From positions 248,001-312,000 of the forward strand of contig NZ_SLZQ01000004.1 of assembly GCF_004342585.1 (NCBI RefSeq): a DNA stretch of 64,000 nt, written 5' to 3'. This DNA comes from Paucimonas lemoignei (GTDB taxonomy: Bacteria; Pseudomonadota; Gammaproteobacteria; Burkholderiales; Burkholderiaceae_D). The position numbers and the translations under genes were made by a program. Positions 45,422 through 55,360 of this stretch are shown piece after piece. Below the pieces are notes generated by a model that saw only the letters and a list, made by a program, of their open reading frames with translations, searched no databases and had not been told where the DNA came from. Numbering within the stretch: the first letter of the stretch is position 1; the number at the start of each line of letters is the position of its first letter.

Positions 45422-46480
45422 ATGCTTGCATCCACCGGATATGGCGCCACCAGCGCTACCGAACCGCTCGCCAAAATCGATTTCGAGCGCCGCGACCCGA
45501 AACCCAACGATGTGCAAATCGATATCCTCTACTGCGGGGTTTGCCACTCGGACTTGCACACCGCCCGCAATGAATGGGGCAATACGGTGTACCCGGTCGT
45601 GCCGGGACATGAAATCGTCGGGCGCGTCACCAAGGTCGGTAACGAAGTCACGCGCTTCAAGGAAGGCGACCTCGTCGGCGTGGGTTGCATGGTCGATTCC
45701 TGCCAGCAGTGCAGCGCGTGCGGCGAAGGCCTGGAGCAATATTGCGAAAACGGTTTCGTCGGCACCTATAACGGCGAGGAAGGCCACACCGGCGGCATGA
45801 CGTACGGCGGCTATGCCAGCAATATCGTCGTGCGCGACAAGTTCGTGCTGAAGATTCCGGCAAACCTCGATCCGGCCGGGGCCGCGCCCTTGTTATGCGC
45901 CGGTATCACGACGTTTTCGCCGCTGCGGCAATGGAAAGTCAGCCCGGGCCAGAAAGTCGGCATTGTCGGTCTCGGCGGCCTGGGCCACATGGGTATCAAG
46001 CTGGCGCATGCGATGGGCGCGCATGTGGTGTTGTTCACCACCTCGCCCGGCAAGCGCGAGGATGCCAAGCGGCTCGGTGCCGATGATGTCGTGGTATCGA
46101 AGAATGCCAGCGAGATGAAGGCGCACCGCAATTCCTTCGACTTCATTTTGAATACGGTGGCCGCGCCGCATTCGCTCGACCCCTTCCTGGACTTGCTCAA
46201 GCGCGATGGCACCATGACCCTGGTCGGCGCGCCGGCCACGCCCCATCCCTCGCCGCAAGTCTTCAGTCTCATCATGAAGCGGCGGCGCCTGGCGGGTTCG
46301 CTCATCGGCGGCATTGCCGAAACCCAGGAAATGCTGGATTTCTGCGGCCAGCACAATATCGTGTCGGATATTGAAATGATCCGTATCCAGGATATCAACG
46401 AGGCGTATGAGCGCATGCTGAAGAGCGATGTGAAATATCGCTTTGTCATCGATATGGCGTCATTGAAACAGCCAAGCTGA
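45422..46480 (+). CDS. NADP-dependent alcohol dehydrogenase (YahK/CAD-like)
   Basis: A 352-residue zinc dehydrogenase. Blocks: VQIDILYCGVCHSDLHTARN (zinc Cys), VVPGHEIVGRVTKVGNEVTR (zinc His), the structural zinc loop VDSCQQCSACGEGLEQYCEN, TYNGEEGHTGGMTYGGYASN and the nucleotide fold GQKVGIVGLGGLGHMGIKLA. These are hallmarks of E. coli YahK and cinnamyl-alcohol-type dehydrogenases that reduce aldehydes. I use the ATG at 45422 (AAAGG upstream); a TTG at 45398 is possible. Confidence 0.92.
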   Translation: MLASTGYGATSATEPLAKIDFERRDPKPNDVQIDILYCGVCHSDLHTARNEWGNTVYPVVPGHEIVGRVTKVGNEVTRFKEGDLVGVGCMVDSCQQCSACGEGLEQYCENGFVGTYNGEEGHTGGMTYGGYASNIVVRDKFVLKIPANLDPAGAAPLLCAGITTFSPLRQWKVSPGQKVGIVGLGGLGHMGIKLAHAMGAHVVLFTTSPGKREDAKRLGADDVVVSKNASEMKAHRNSFDFILNTVAAPHSLDPFLDLLKRDGTMTLVGAPATPHPSPQVFSLIMKRRRLAGSLIGGIAETQEMLDFCGQHNIVSDIEMIRIQDINEAYERMLKSDVKYRFVIDMASLKQPS

Positions 46481-46653
46481 TACACGCGGGCAAAAACGGT
46501 CGCGCTACCCGGGGAGTCGGCAAGCAGGCTAACAAGAATGCCGGCAGATGGCTGGCAGGATAGCGGGCGATAGCGCTTCGCCAAGCGCTAGCTTCACGCT
46601 GAAGGCGTCCGGCTTTGGCTATAATGACCGCCTTCGCCTGATTGGATTTCCCC
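46481..46653 (+). promoter_or_regulatory. rlhA upstream region with hairpin and promoter
   Basis: TAGCGCTT-CGCC-AAGCGCTA (46571-46590) is a perfect eight-pair stem. A TATAAT -10 lies at 46620-46625, about 29 bases before the rlhA start, with no good -35. The hairpin has no U-run. Confidence 0.4.
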
Positions 46654-48624
46654 ATGTCTTTGCTCTCTCACCAGCTCGAACTGCTCTCGCCCGCCAAGAC
46701 CGCCGAGATCGGCCGCGAAGCCATCCTGCATGGCGCCGACGCTGTCTATATCGGCGGGCCTGCCTTCGGCGCGCGGCACAATGCCAGCAATTCGCTGGAA
46801 GACATCGCCGGCCTGGTGGAATTCGCGCACCGCTACCACGCGCGCATTTTCATCACGCTAAACACCATCCTGCATGACGCCGAGCTGGAAGCCGCGCGCA
46901 AGCAAATCTGGCAACTGTACGATGCTGGCGTCGATGCGCTCATCATCCAGGACATGGGCTTGCTGGAAATGGACTTGCCGCCGATTCAGCTGCACGCCAG
47001 CACCCAGTGCGATATCCGCACGGTGGAAAAGGCGCGCTTCCTCGGCCAGGCAGGCTTCTCGCAACTGGTGCTGGCGCGCGAACTCACGCTCGAACAAATC
47101 CGCAAGATCCGCGCGGAAGTCGATACGCCGCTGGAGTATTTCATCCATGGCGCGCTGTGCGTGGCATTCTCGGGACAATGCTATATCTCGCATGCCGATA
47201 CCGGTCGCAGCGCCAACCGCGGCGATTGCTCGCAGGCTTGCCGCCTTCCCTATACGCTTACCGATGGCCAGGGCCGCGTGGTGGCGTATGAAAAGCATCT
47301 CTTGTCGATGAAGGACAATGACCAGAGCCGCAACCTCGAAGCCTTGGTCGATGCCGGCATACGCTCGTTCAAGATCGAAGGTCGCTACAAGGATATGGGC
47401 TATGTGAAAAACATCACCGGCCACTATCGCCAGCTGCTCGATGACATCCTCGAACGCCGCCCGGAATTGTCGCGTGCTTCCAGCGGCCACACGCGCCTGA
47501 TGTTTACACCGGACGTGGACAAGAATTTTCATCGTGGCCACACCGATTACTTTGCCCAGGGACGCAAGGAAGATATCGGCGCATTCGATTCGCCCAAGTA
47601 CGTCGGCGTCGAACTCGGCACCGTCACCCGCATCGGCAATGACTACTTCGACCTGCTGACGAATGCGCCGATGGCCAATGGCGATGGCTTGAATTACATG
47701 CACAAGCGCGAAACCGTCGGCATCCAGGCCAACCGCGCGGAAAAATTGGGGGATGAGACGGAAGGCCAGCGCTGGCGCGTCTTCCCTAATGAAACCCTCG
47801 GCAGCCTGCCCGGCCTGAAAGTCGGCACGGTCATTCACCGCAACCGCGATCACCAATGGGAAGGCGCGCTGCAAAAGAAATCGGCCGAGCGCAAGGTCAA
47901 GCTGCGCATGACTTTATCGGAACAGGCCGGCGGCTTGTGCCTAAATTTATGCGACGAGGATGGCATCACCACTTCGACTACGACGACGATGGAACTGCAA
48001 CCGGCGCAGCAGGCAACGCAAGCGGAAGCCTCCTTGCGCACGAGCCTCGCCAAGCTGGGCAATACGATGTTCGAAGCCGACGCCGTGGAGCTGTCGCTGT
48101 CGCAGCCGTGGTTCGTGCCTTCCTCCGCCATCAATGCGCTGCGCCGCGATGCCATTGCCGCGCACGAAGCCGCGCGCCTGGCTGCCTGGCAGCGCCCGCC
48201 GCGCAAGGCGCCGGCCGAGCCGCGCGCCACTTATCCGGAAACGCAACTGAGTTATCTCGCCAACGTCTACAATGAAAAGGCGCGCGCCTTCTATCAAAAA
48301 CATGGCGTGCAACTGATCGATGCGGCCTATGAAGCACACGAAGAAGCCGGCGAAGTGTCGCTCATGATCACCAAGCATTGCCTGCGCTTTTCCTTCAATC
48401 TCTGTCCCAAGCAAGCCAAGGGTGTGCAGGGTGTGCAGGGACAGGTGCGCGCCGAACCGATGACACTGGTTTCCGGCAATGAGCGCTACACCTTGCGCTT
48501 CGATTGCAAGCCGTGCGAAATGCATGTGGTGGGCGCGATGAAGCCGGGCATTTTGCATTCGCCGCCGCCATCGAATATTCCCTACAGCCCGCTGGTATTC
48601 CACCGCAAGCGCCCGAGCGCCTGA
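46654..48624 (+). CDS. rlhA: 23S rRNA 5-hydroxycytidine C2501 synthase (U32 family)
   Basis: A 656-residue U32-family protein that aligns by eye throughout with E. coli RlhA (YdcP, 653 aa): HQLELLSPAKTAEIGREAIL, HGADAVYIGGPAFGARHNAS, IQLHASTQCDIRTVEKARFL, CVAFSGQCYISHADTGRSAN, RGDCSQACRLPYTLTDGQGR and IRSFKIEGRYKDMGYVKNIT. The C-terminal part keeps TKHCLRFSFNLCPKQAKGV and FDCKPCEMHVVGAMK, cysteine clusters likely holding iron-sulphur. It hydroxylates C2501 of 23S rRNA using prephenate-derived chemistry. Start at the ATG at 46654 from alignment. Confidence 0.93.
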   Translation: MSLLSHQLELLSPAKTAEIGREAILHGADAVYIGGPAFGARHNASNSLEDIAGLVEFAHRYHARIFITLNTILHDAELEAARKQIWQLYDAGVDALIIQDMGLLEMDLPPIQLHASTQCDIRTVEKARFLGQAGFSQLVLARELTLEQIRKIRAEVDTPLEYFIHGALCVAFSGQCYISHADTGRSANRGDCSQACRLPYTLTDGQGRVVAYEKHLLSMKDNDQSRNLEALVDAGIRSFKIEGRYKDMGYVKNITGHYRQLLDDILERRPELSRASSGHTRLMFTPDVDKNFHRGHTDYFAQGRKEDIGAFDSPKYVGVELGTVTRIGNDYFDLLTNAPMANGDGLNYMHKRETVGIQANRAEKLGDETEGQRWRVFPNETLGSLPGLKVGTVIHRNRDHQWEGALQKKSAERKVKLRMTLSEQAGGLCLNLCDEDGITTSTTTTMELQPAQQATQAEASLRTSLAKLGNTMFEADAVELSLSQPWFVPSSAINALRRDAIAAHEAARLAAWQRPPRKAPAEPRATYPETQLSYLANVYNEKARAFYQKHGVQLIDAAYEAHEEAGEVSLMITKHCLRFSFNLCPKQAKGVQGVQGQVRAEPMTLVSGNERYTLRFDCKPCEMHVVGAMKPGILHSPPPSNIPYSPLVFHRKRPSA

Positions 48625-48674
48625 GTCGTTGGCAGGCTCGCCTGACTGCCCGATTCGCCTGACGCTGATTCGGC

Positions 48675-48709
48675 GTTCCCGACGCGGCACAAAATCCTGC
48701 GCCGGGAAC
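48675..48709 (+). terminator. Hairpin after rlhA
   Basis: GTTCCCG-A-CGC and GCG-C-CGGGAAC pair around a 13-base loop, 50 bases after the rlhA stop. There is no U-run, so termination is uncertain. Confidence 0.4.
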
Positions 48710-48773
48710 GGAGTAATATGTGAAGCTCCATGCCGTTCACCACTGTCACGCCCATACCTTGGGGGTTGAAACG

Positions 48774-49355
48774 ATGAAAGACCTTCACATGAAGCCAGTT
48801 CAGAAAAGTCGGCGCTCCCTGCTATCGCTTGCGGCAGGCATCAGCCTGGCCTTGTGCTTTTCCGCCCATGCGGAGTCGACAGCCCCCTCCGCGCTTTCCA
48901 TGAAGCGGCTGACGCCAGACATTGCCGTTTCCGGGCAAATCAGCCAGGAATCGCTGGCGCAACTGAAGGCACGAGGTTTTGCCACGGTGATCGATTTGCG
49001 CCCCGATGGCGAAGCGAGCGGGCAGCCTGCCTCCAGCGACATGGCATCGGCGGCGCGCGCCAACAATCTGCAGTTTTACTATGTGCCGGTTCCGCCAAGC
49101 GGCATTCCGGAACAAGCGGTCAAGCAGCTTGCCGATGCGCTCAAGGATGCGCCGAAGCCGGTATTGATGTATTGCCGCAGCGGCAGCCGGGCAGCGCGGA
49201 CATGGAGCCTGGCGGAGGCATCGAGGCCCGACGGCATGGAGGCGGATGCCATCAAGGCGGCAGTGCGGGAAGCGGGGCAATCGGCAGAAGACCTGAACCC
49301 GAGCATCATGCAACGCATTACGCAACGCAAGGCGGCATCTGCACAAAAGCCCTGA
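48774..49355 (+). CDS. Periplasmic sulfurtransferase/phosphatase-like protein (TIGR01244/DUF442)
   Basis: A 193-residue protein with a signal peptide (KPVQKSRRSLLSLAAGISLA, LCFSAHAES). The mature part (MKRLTPDIAVSGQISQESLA, GFATVIDLRPDGEASGQPAS, YYVPVPPSGIPEQAVKQLAD) follows the DUF442/Blh pattern, with the active-site loop LMYCRSGSRAARTW. Members act as sulfurtransferases or dual-specificity phosphatases. Starts at 48774 or 48789 are possible. The C-terminal ~40 residues lack recognised motifs. Confidence 0.82.
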   Translation: MKDLHMKPVQKSRRSLLSLAAGISLALCFSAHAESTAPSALSMKRLTPDIAVSGQISQESLAQLKARGFATVIDLRPDGEASGQPASSDMASAARANNLQFYYVPVPPSGIPEQAVKQLADALKDAPKPVLMYCRSGSRAARTWSLAEASRPDGMEADAIKAAVREAGQSAEDLNPSIMQRITQRKAASAQKP

Positions 49356-49446
49356 ACGCGTCAGCGCGCCGGCGAGGATGAAACCGAGAAGCTCCCGGCA
49401 TCGCGATACCACAGGCCAGGCTTGAAAAAATGGAGGCGCTCCGGTG

Positions 49447-49725
49447 ATGCAATTTTTCGCGGAATGGTTTGCCTGGCGCCCGTACCGCTGCGCCCTGGTC
49501 GCGCTCGTGCTTTCAGCGATGCTGTTTTTGCCGCGCCATAAAACCTGGGCAAAAATCTGCATCGGCGCGGCGGCGCTGACATGGTGGTATCTCACCTATA
49601 CCGAAGCCACTACGCCGCGCGGCTTCGCGATCCGCATCGATTTCGTTTTCCTGTCGCGAGCCGCAACGGCCACGGCAATCGTCGCACTCATCGCCATGGC
49701 ATTGGGCTGGAAGCGCAGCGCTTGA
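49447..49725 (+). CDS. Small inner-membrane protein, 92 aa
   Basis: A 92-residue protein with three likely membrane helices (CALVALVLSAMLFLP, AKICIGAAALTWWYLTY, ATATAIVALIAMALGW). The ATG at 49447 follows GGAGGCGCTCCGGTG. No family recognised. It is 91 bases after the sulfurtransferase-like gene. Confidence 0.6.
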   Translation: MQFFAEWFAWRPYRCALVALVLSAMLFLPRHKTWAKICIGAAALTWWYLTYTEATTPRGFAIRIDFVFLSRAATATAIVALIAMALGWKRSA

Positions 49726-49803
49726 GCGGTCTTCTTAACCCGGCTGCAGCATTAATTCATGTCGTGATCGGCGCTGCCTGATGATGGCCAAGAAGATGTG
49801 GCG

Positions 49804-49998
49804 CTACGCCTTGGTATTGATATTCTGGCCAAGGTGCGGCGGCAGGTTGGCGGTCACGGGCGGCAAGGCGTCCAGCAGCGCCGAGGCCGTGCTGGCTTGC
49901 GAATCCAGCGCCTTTTTAAGGACTGCAACACTGACCTCTTGCGCGGTCTTGGTCTGTTCCATCGCAGTCGCCATACTGGCTATCGCATTGACTTCCAT
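49804..49998 (-). CDS. YjfB-family putative motility protein
   Basis: A 64-residue protein (MEVNAIASMATAMEQTKTAQ, EVSVAVLKKALDSQASTASA, LLDALPPVTANLPPHLGQNI) that fits the YjfB family (PF14070) along its whole length: the 'A-V-L-K-K-A-L-D' core and 'P-P-H-L-G-Q-N-I/V-N' end. GAAGGAG precedes the ATG. The family is found in motile bacteria; the biochemical role is unknown. It is divergent from the large GGDEF-EAL gene. Confidence 0.85.
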   Translation of the reverse strand: MEVNAIASMATAMEQTKTAQEVSVAVLKKALDSQASTASALLDALPPVTANLPPHLGQNINTKA

Positions 49999-50163
49999 GG
50001 CACGCTCCTTCAGTTATCTACCAGGCATAACGGCAGAACGCCGAATAACTTGAGGTATAACAACTAAATCGATTCCAGACTTCAATAACGATTGAAATTT
50101 GGAACTTCGCTATCCGGATCACCTCTCATCGCAAGTCGTTTGCTTTTTCCACCACGGACTTGC

Positions 50164-52887
50164 ATGAATCCACATAACTCAAGCGCCGTGCGTAACACCA
50201 CCACGCACTTTTTATCCCAAGTCAGGCCCTCGCTATTTGTTGCTATCTGGCCGATTCTTGGCCTGCTGTTGCTGCAAGGATTGTGGAGCTATACCGGCCA
50301 TCAGTTGAATGGCATGAAGCAAGATACCGAAAACAAGATTCGCGCACAGGTAACCTTATCCGCAGAATCTTATACACAACAACTTCGCCAGACACTGGAA
50401 CAGATTGACCAGATCGCGCTAAGGCTTAAATACAATTCCGAAGATCCTTCCAGACAAGTCGATCTGGAACGCGACAAGCAGCTTGGCTTATTTCCGTCTG
50501 ACCACTATCTATACGCCTCGGTCTTCGATGTCGAAGGCAAACCCGTGACCAGCACCGTGTCCGGCTGGAAAACCATGGAACTATCCATCAAAGACAGGTC
50601 GGACTTTCAGGTGCATGCGTCCAATTGTTGCACTGGCCTGGTGGTGTCCCTGCCGACGCGCAGCAAGCTCATGGGCAAGACTGTCATCCGCTTTACGCGG
50701 CGCTTGAGCAAGCCGGATGGCAGTTTCGCAGGAATAGTTTCAGTGGCAGTCGAGCCGGCGTTTCTGATTACCTTTCAAGAGAATGTGGGCGTCGGCGACA
50801 AGGATTTTGTCTCGGTCCGCTTAACCACGGGTCCGTTGCTGGCGACCAAAGTCGGCAACTCGCGGGATGTGAAAGTCTTCTATCGCAAGAATCCGGTATT
50901 CGCGGCCGATTCCGGCCTCTTGCTCGAGCCGGCGGAAAAATTCATCGACAATGAAGCGCGTTACGTCGCCTGGAAAAAGCTGGATAAATATCCGGTCATC
51001 GCCTTGTCGGGCGTCGCCGTCAAGTCGGCGATGGCGCCCTATTATGCGACAGAGCGACACTACCGCGATGTGGCAATTTTCAGCAGCATCGTGATCATCC
51101 TGCTGTCGATCGTCGCGGCATATGTCGCGGCAGGCGTGGCCAAGCGCCGGCGCATGGCCAGCGAGATCGAGGAAACCTATCGCCTGGCGACCGACGCCGC
51201 CAATGAAGGCTTTTACATGCTGCGTCCGGTGATCAGCCGGCAAGGCTATCCGGAAGACTTCATCATCGAGGATTGCAATAACCGCGCGGCGGAATTGATC
51301 GGCACCAGCCGCGACCAGCTGACCGGCACGCGCCTGTCCGACAATGCGCATGTCTACTTTCGCGAAGACATGCTGGACTTATGCCGCCAGGGCCTGGAAA
51401 AGGGATTGCTGGAAGATGAAGTCCGGATCGCGCAAGGCAGCCCGATCAGGGCAAGCTGGGTGTATCGCCGCGTCGTCCGCTCGAACTCGGGCCTGGCCAT
51501 TACGGTGCGGGATATTTCTGACGCCAAGCAACAGGAAGAAGCGCTGGCGCACCTGGCAAATCACGATACGCTGACCAAGCTGCCCAATCGTCACTGGCTC
51601 AACGGCTATCTGCCCAAGGCGATCGAGCAAGCCTCCCATGGCACCCGTCGCCTGGCAATCTTTTTCATCGATCTCGACAACTTCAAGAATATCAACGATA
51701 CCCTGGGCCATGAAGCCGGCGATGAATTATTGATTCAGGCGACCCAGAGGCTGAAGGATGCGGTGCGCGCCAGCGATCATGTCGCGCGCCTTGGCGGCGA
51801 TGAATTCGTCGTGATCCTCAATCATTATGAAATCGAGGAAGATGTCATCCGGGTCGCCAAGGCCATCATTCATACCATCAGCCAGCCATTCGCGCTGGAG
51901 TCGGGAAACAGCAACCAGGTCAGCGCTTCCATCGGCATCAGCCTGTTTCCGCAGGATGGCCAGGATGCCGAATCCTTGCTCAAGCATGCCGATATCGCCA
52001 TGTATGCCGCCAAGGCCGCCGGCAAAGGGCGGTATGCGTTTTACCATGCGCACTTGTCGGATGCGCTGATTCTCCGCCTCAGCAAGGAAAACGCCTTGCG
52101 CGCAGCAATCGAGAAAGATGAATTCGTGGTGCATTTTCAGCCGCGAGTGGGCGTGCAGTCCGGCAAGCTGACCAGCATGGAAGCGCTGGTGCGCTGGGAA
52201 CGCCCGGAATATGGATTGATTTATCCTTCCGAATTCATCGATGTGGCCGAAGACATCGGCTTGATCACGCAGATCGGCGAACTGGTCATCGAAAAGGTCT
52301 GCCGCCAGATCGCGGTGTGGAAAGCCAAGAGCTTGCCACTGGTTCCGGTCTCGGTGAATGTCTCGGCACAACAACTTAAAGCCGGCGCCCTGAGCGCATT
52401 CATCGCATCCTGCATGTGCCGCTATGACGTGGAGCCCCGCCTTCTGGAAGCCGAGCTGACCGAATCGACCGTCATCGAGAAAAGTCGCATCGTCACCAAT
52501 GAACTGGAAGCCTTGCGTAATCTTGGCATCAAACTCATGATCGACGATTTCGGCACCGGTTACTCATCGATGGCGCAACTGCATCGGCTGGACGTGGATG
52601 TGCTGAAAGTCGACCGCGCCTTCACCAATGCGCTGCTGGAGGATTCGGAAGGCGAATTGCTGTTCAAGGCCATCATGTCGATGGCGACCGCGCTGGACAT
52701 GTGCGTGGTGGCGGAAGGCGTGGAAACCCGGGAACAGCTGCGCATCCTCGCGAACCTCGACTGCGATGAAATACAGGGATTCATCATCTCCAAAGCCATT
52801 TCGGCCGAGGAGATGTCGCAATTGATGATCAAGCGCGTGCTGCTCTCCAGCGGCAGAGTGCATTTGCACGCGAGTAAAGAACATTGA
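50164..52887 (+). CDS. Cache-PAS-GGDEF-EAL c-di-GMP enzyme
   Basis: A 907-residue membrane sensor. One membrane helix near residues 20-40, a periplasmic Cache-like domain (~45-300, with ASVFDVEGKPVTSTVSGWK), a second helix (~310-335), a PAS (~345-460), then GGDEF (HLANHDTLTKLPNRHWLNGY, ARLGGDEFVVIL, with RASD five residues upstream as I-site). The EAL domain has SMEALVRWERPEYGL, VSVNVSAQQLKAG, AELTEST, IDDFGTGYSSMAQLHRLDVD and VVAEGVETREQLRILA. Both catalytic motifs look complete, so it could make or degrade c-di-GMP. Start at ATG 50164. Confidence 0.92.
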   Translation: MNPHNSSAVRNTTTHFLSQVRPSLFVAIWPILGLLLLQGLWSYTGHQLNGMKQDTENKIRAQVTLSAESYTQQLRQTLEQIDQIALRLKYNSEDPSRQVDLERDKQLGLFPSDHYLYASVFDVEGKPVTSTVSGWKTMELSIKDRSDFQVHASNCCTGLVVSLPTRSKLMGKTVIRFTRRLSKPDGSFAGIVSVAVEPAFLITFQENVGVGDKDFVSVRLTTGPLLATKVGNSRDVKVFYRKNPVFAADSGLLLEPAEKFIDNEARYVAWKKLDKYPVIALSGVAVKSAMAPYYATERHYRDVAIFSSIVIILLSIVAAYVAAGVAKRRRMASEIEETYRLATDAANEGFYMLRPVISRQGYPEDFIIEDCNNRAAELIGTSRDQLTGTRLSDNAHVYFREDMLDLCRQGLEKGLLEDEVRIAQGSPIRASWVYRRVVRSNSGLAITVRDISDAKQQEEALAHLANHDTLTKLPNRHWLNGYLPKAIEQASHGTRRLAIFFIDLDNFKNINDTLGHEAGDELLIQATQRLKDAVRASDHVARLGGDEFVVILNHYEIEEDVIRVAKAIIHTISQPFALESGNSNQVSASIGISLFPQDGQDAESLLKHADIAMYAAKAAGKGRYAFYHAHLSDALILRLSKENALRAAIEKDEFVVHFQPRVGVQSGKLTSMEALVRWERPEYGLIYPSEFIDVAEDIGLITQIGELVIEKVCRQIAVWKAKSLPLVPVSVNVSAQQLKAGALSAFIASCMCRYDVEPRLLEAELTESTVIEKSRIVTNELEALRNLGIKLMIDDFGTGYSSMAQLHRLDVDVLKVDRAFTNALLEDSEGELLFKAIMSMATALDMCVVAEGVETREQLRILANLDCDEIQGFIISKAISAEEMSQLMIKRVLLSSGRVHLHASKEH

Positions 52888-52939
52888 GGAGCGCTCAGGA
52901 GCACTGAAGAACGCCGAGCGCTGCCTTATGCCCTAATCC

Positions 52940-55360
52940 TTATGCCTTAATCCTGTTCAGGATCTCTTTCACCTGGTCCAGGTCATAGGGCTTGGGCAAG
53001 GAGACGGATTCCATCCCGGCCTGATGCACGTCGCCGAAACCCGATGAAAAAATAATCTTGATGTCCGGATTGCGCAGCCGCGCCTGCTTGGCCAGCTCGG
53101 TGCCGGGCATGCCGGGCAGGCGCACATCGGTCATGAGGACATCGAACATGGTGCTTGCCATCAGCTTCAGGGCGTCTTCGGCGCTGCATACGCCCTCGGG
53201 CGCATGGCCGAGATAGCGCAGCACTTCGCATAGCACGAGGTTGGCATCCTCGCTGTCTTCGACCACCAGAATCCGGTAGGCGTCATTCCTGGCTGCGGGC
53301 GTTTTTGGTGGAGCAATTGAATCTTGAATCATGGGAGAGTCTTGTAACTTCTTTCGCTTATTCGCAAGCATTTGGTGCAGCTTTCTTGCGAGGTCTTCCC
53401 GGCCATACGGCTTGCTGATCAATTCCACGCCGGGCTCGAGGTGGCCGGCGTGGAGAATCGCGTTTTGCGTATAACCGGAGGTGAATAGTATTTCGATGTC
53501 GGGAAACCGTGATTTCGCCTGCCTGGCCAGCTCGGCGCCGCGCACGGTGCCCGGCATGACGACATCGGTAAAGAGCAGATCGATCGGCTGGCCGCTTGCC
53601 AGCACCGTCAGCGCGCTTTCGCCATCCCTGGCTTTCAAGACCTGGTAGCCCAGGTTCGTCAGCATATCCACTACCGTGGCTTGCACCGCCGGATCGTCTT
53701 CCACCACCAGGATCGTTTCTTCCCCGCCCTTGACCGGAGCGGCGAGGCTGTCGGCAGCCACGGCTTCCGGCTGATGCACGCGCGGCAGGTAAATCTTGAA
53801 TTGCGTGCCGTGGCCAAGCTCGCTGTAGACCTTGATATGTCCGCCGCTTTGCTTGACGAAGCCATACACCATGGACAGGCCAAGGCCGGTTCCCTCTTCT
53901 TCCCCCTTGGTGGTGAAGAATGGCTCGAAAATCTTGTCCATGATATCGGGAGCAATGCCTGTGCCGGTGTCGGAGACGGCCAGCATCACATACTGGCCGG
54001 GCGTGACATCCGCATGCAGATGGGCATAGCGTTCATCCAGCTGCGCATTGCCCAGCTCGAGCGTCAGCTTGCCACGGCCATGCATGGCGTCCCGGGCATT
54101 GATCGCCAGGTTGAGGATGACATTTTCCAGATGGTTGCGGTCGACCATGGCATTCCATAAGCCGGCGCCGACGATCGTTTCGATTTCGATCGATTCGCCC
54201 AATGCGCGCCGCAGCAGCTCATCCATGCCGCGCAAAATGCGCCCGAGGTCGGTCGGCACCGGATGCAAGGCCTGGCGGCGCGCGAAGGCCAGCAATTGCG
54301 AAGCCAGCTTGGCGCCGCGCTTGACCGAGGCGATCGCCATGTTCATGCGTTGCACGGCTTGTTCATCGCCGGTGAAATTCAGCTTGAGCAGCTCGAGGTT
54401 GCCGGCAATGACTTGCAGGATGTTATTGAAGTCATGCGCGATGCCACCGGTGAGCTTGCCGATGGCTTCCATTTTCTGCGCCTGGTGCAGCGCTTCCTCG
54501 GTTTTGTGCAACATGTCTTCCTGCTGCTTCTGGTCGGTGATATCGCGCCCGACGGCATAAAGCTGGTCGCCTTCCGGCATGATGGTCCAGGATATCCAGA
54601 GACAGGCGCCATTCTTATGGCGGCAAGGAATCCGGACTCGCGTGACGGGCGCGCCCGTGGACAGCTTGGCGAACATCTCGCCCAGCTGTTGCCGGTGTTC
54701 GGGATGGGCCAGGTCGCGCAGGGACATCGCCCGCCCCTCTTCTTCCGTCCAGCCGAGCAGGCGGGTAAAGGAAGGATTGAAGCTGGTGAATTTTCCCTGG
54801 CTCGAAGCGATGGCCAGGATATCCTGCGACATGCGCCAGATGCGGTCGCGTTCCTCGGTACGCTGCGACACGCGCGCTTCCAGCGATTCGTTCAAGTGCC
54901 TGGCGGCGGCTTCGGCCTCTTCTGCCTTGCGCCGGGCCAGACGCAATTCTTCTTCGTAGGCGCGGCGGCTGCGGGCATCGAGCAGGATCGTCCGGATCAC
55001 TTGCGGCTGCCCCCGCTCGTCGCGCTTGAGCGTGGCATTGAGCAGGATGGGATTGGGCGTGCCGTTGGCGCAAATCAGATCGAACGAGATTTCCCTGGCG
55101 CAGCCCTGCCTCAGCAACAGCGAGGAAAAATGCGCGTCATAAAACGCCTTGCCGGCAGCCGGCAGGAGATCCTGAAAGCGCCTCTTTTCCAGCACCAAGC
55201 CGCGGCTGTAGCCAGTCCACTCCAGGAAGGTGGCGTTGCACTTGATGATGGTTCCATCCGGCAGCGTCGAGATAAAGCCGCAAGGCGCATGCTCATACAG
55301 CTCGTTGAGATCTTCTTCCAGCAGCATGGCGATCACCGCGGGATTGGATGGCAGATTCAT
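52940..55360 (-). CDS. Hybrid histidine kinase, PAS-PAS-HisKA-HATPase-REC-REC
   Basis: An 806-residue cytoplasmic kinase. Two PAS domains (~20-140, with CGFISTLPDGTIIKCNATFL; and ~175-300, with GKFTSFNPSFTRLLGWTEEE) are joined by a coiled coil. The phosphorylated His is in KLTGGIAHDFNNILQVIAGN. ATP-binding motifs are NLAINARDAMHGRG, SDTGTGIAPDIMDKIFEPFF and TGLGLSMVYGFVKQSGGHIK. Two receivers follow: LLFTDVVMPGT (~595) and DVLMTDVRLPGMPGTELAKQ (~735). No output domain is present; the partner regulator is not in view. Start by ATGA overlap with the small frame at 55357. Confidence 0.93.
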   Translation of the reverse strand: MNLPSNPAVIAMLLEEDLNELYEHAPCGFISTLPDGTIIKCNATFLEWTGYSRGLVLEKRRFQDLLPAAGKAFYDAHFSSLLLRQGCAREISFDLICANGTPNPILLNATLKRDERGQPQVIRTILLDARSRRAYEEELRLARRKAEEAEAAARHLNESLEARVSQRTEERDRIWRMSQDILAIASSQGKFTSFNPSFTRLLGWTEEEGRAMSLRDLAHPEHRQQLGEMFAKLSTGAPVTRVRIPCRHKNGACLWISWTIMPEGDQLYAVGRDITDQKQQEDMLHKTEEALHQAQKMEAIGKLTGGIAHDFNNILQVIAGNLELLKLNFTGDEQAVQRMNMAIASVKRGAKLASQLLAFARRQALHPVPTDLGRILRGMDELLRRALGESIEIETIVGAGLWNAMVDRNHLENVILNLAINARDAMHGRGKLTLELGNAQLDERYAHLHADVTPGQYVMLAVSDTGTGIAPDIMDKIFEPFFTTKGEEEGTGLGLSMVYGFVKQSGGHIKVYSELGHGTQFKIYLPRVHQPEAVAADSLAAPVKGGEETILVVEDDPAVQATVVDMLTNLGYQVLKARDGESALTVLASGQPIDLLFTDVVMPGTVRGAELARQAKSRFPDIEILFTSGYTQNAILHAGHLEPGVELISKPYGREDLARKLHQMLANKRKKLQDSPMIQDSIAPPKTPAARNDAYRILVVEDSEDANLVLCEVLRYLGHAPEGVCSAEDALKLMASTMFDVLMTDVRLPGMPGTELAKQARLRNPDIKIIFSSGFGDVHQAGMESVSLPKPYDLDQVKEILNRIKA

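Noticed and set aside
46858-47874. 338-codon open frame on the minus strand within rlhA
   Set aside because: The plus-strand frame aligns with RlhA throughout; this is a codon-bias shadow.
49781-50053. 90-codon plus-strand frame opposite the YjfB-like gene
   Set aside because: The minus-strand frame matches a known family end to end; this one is its shadow.
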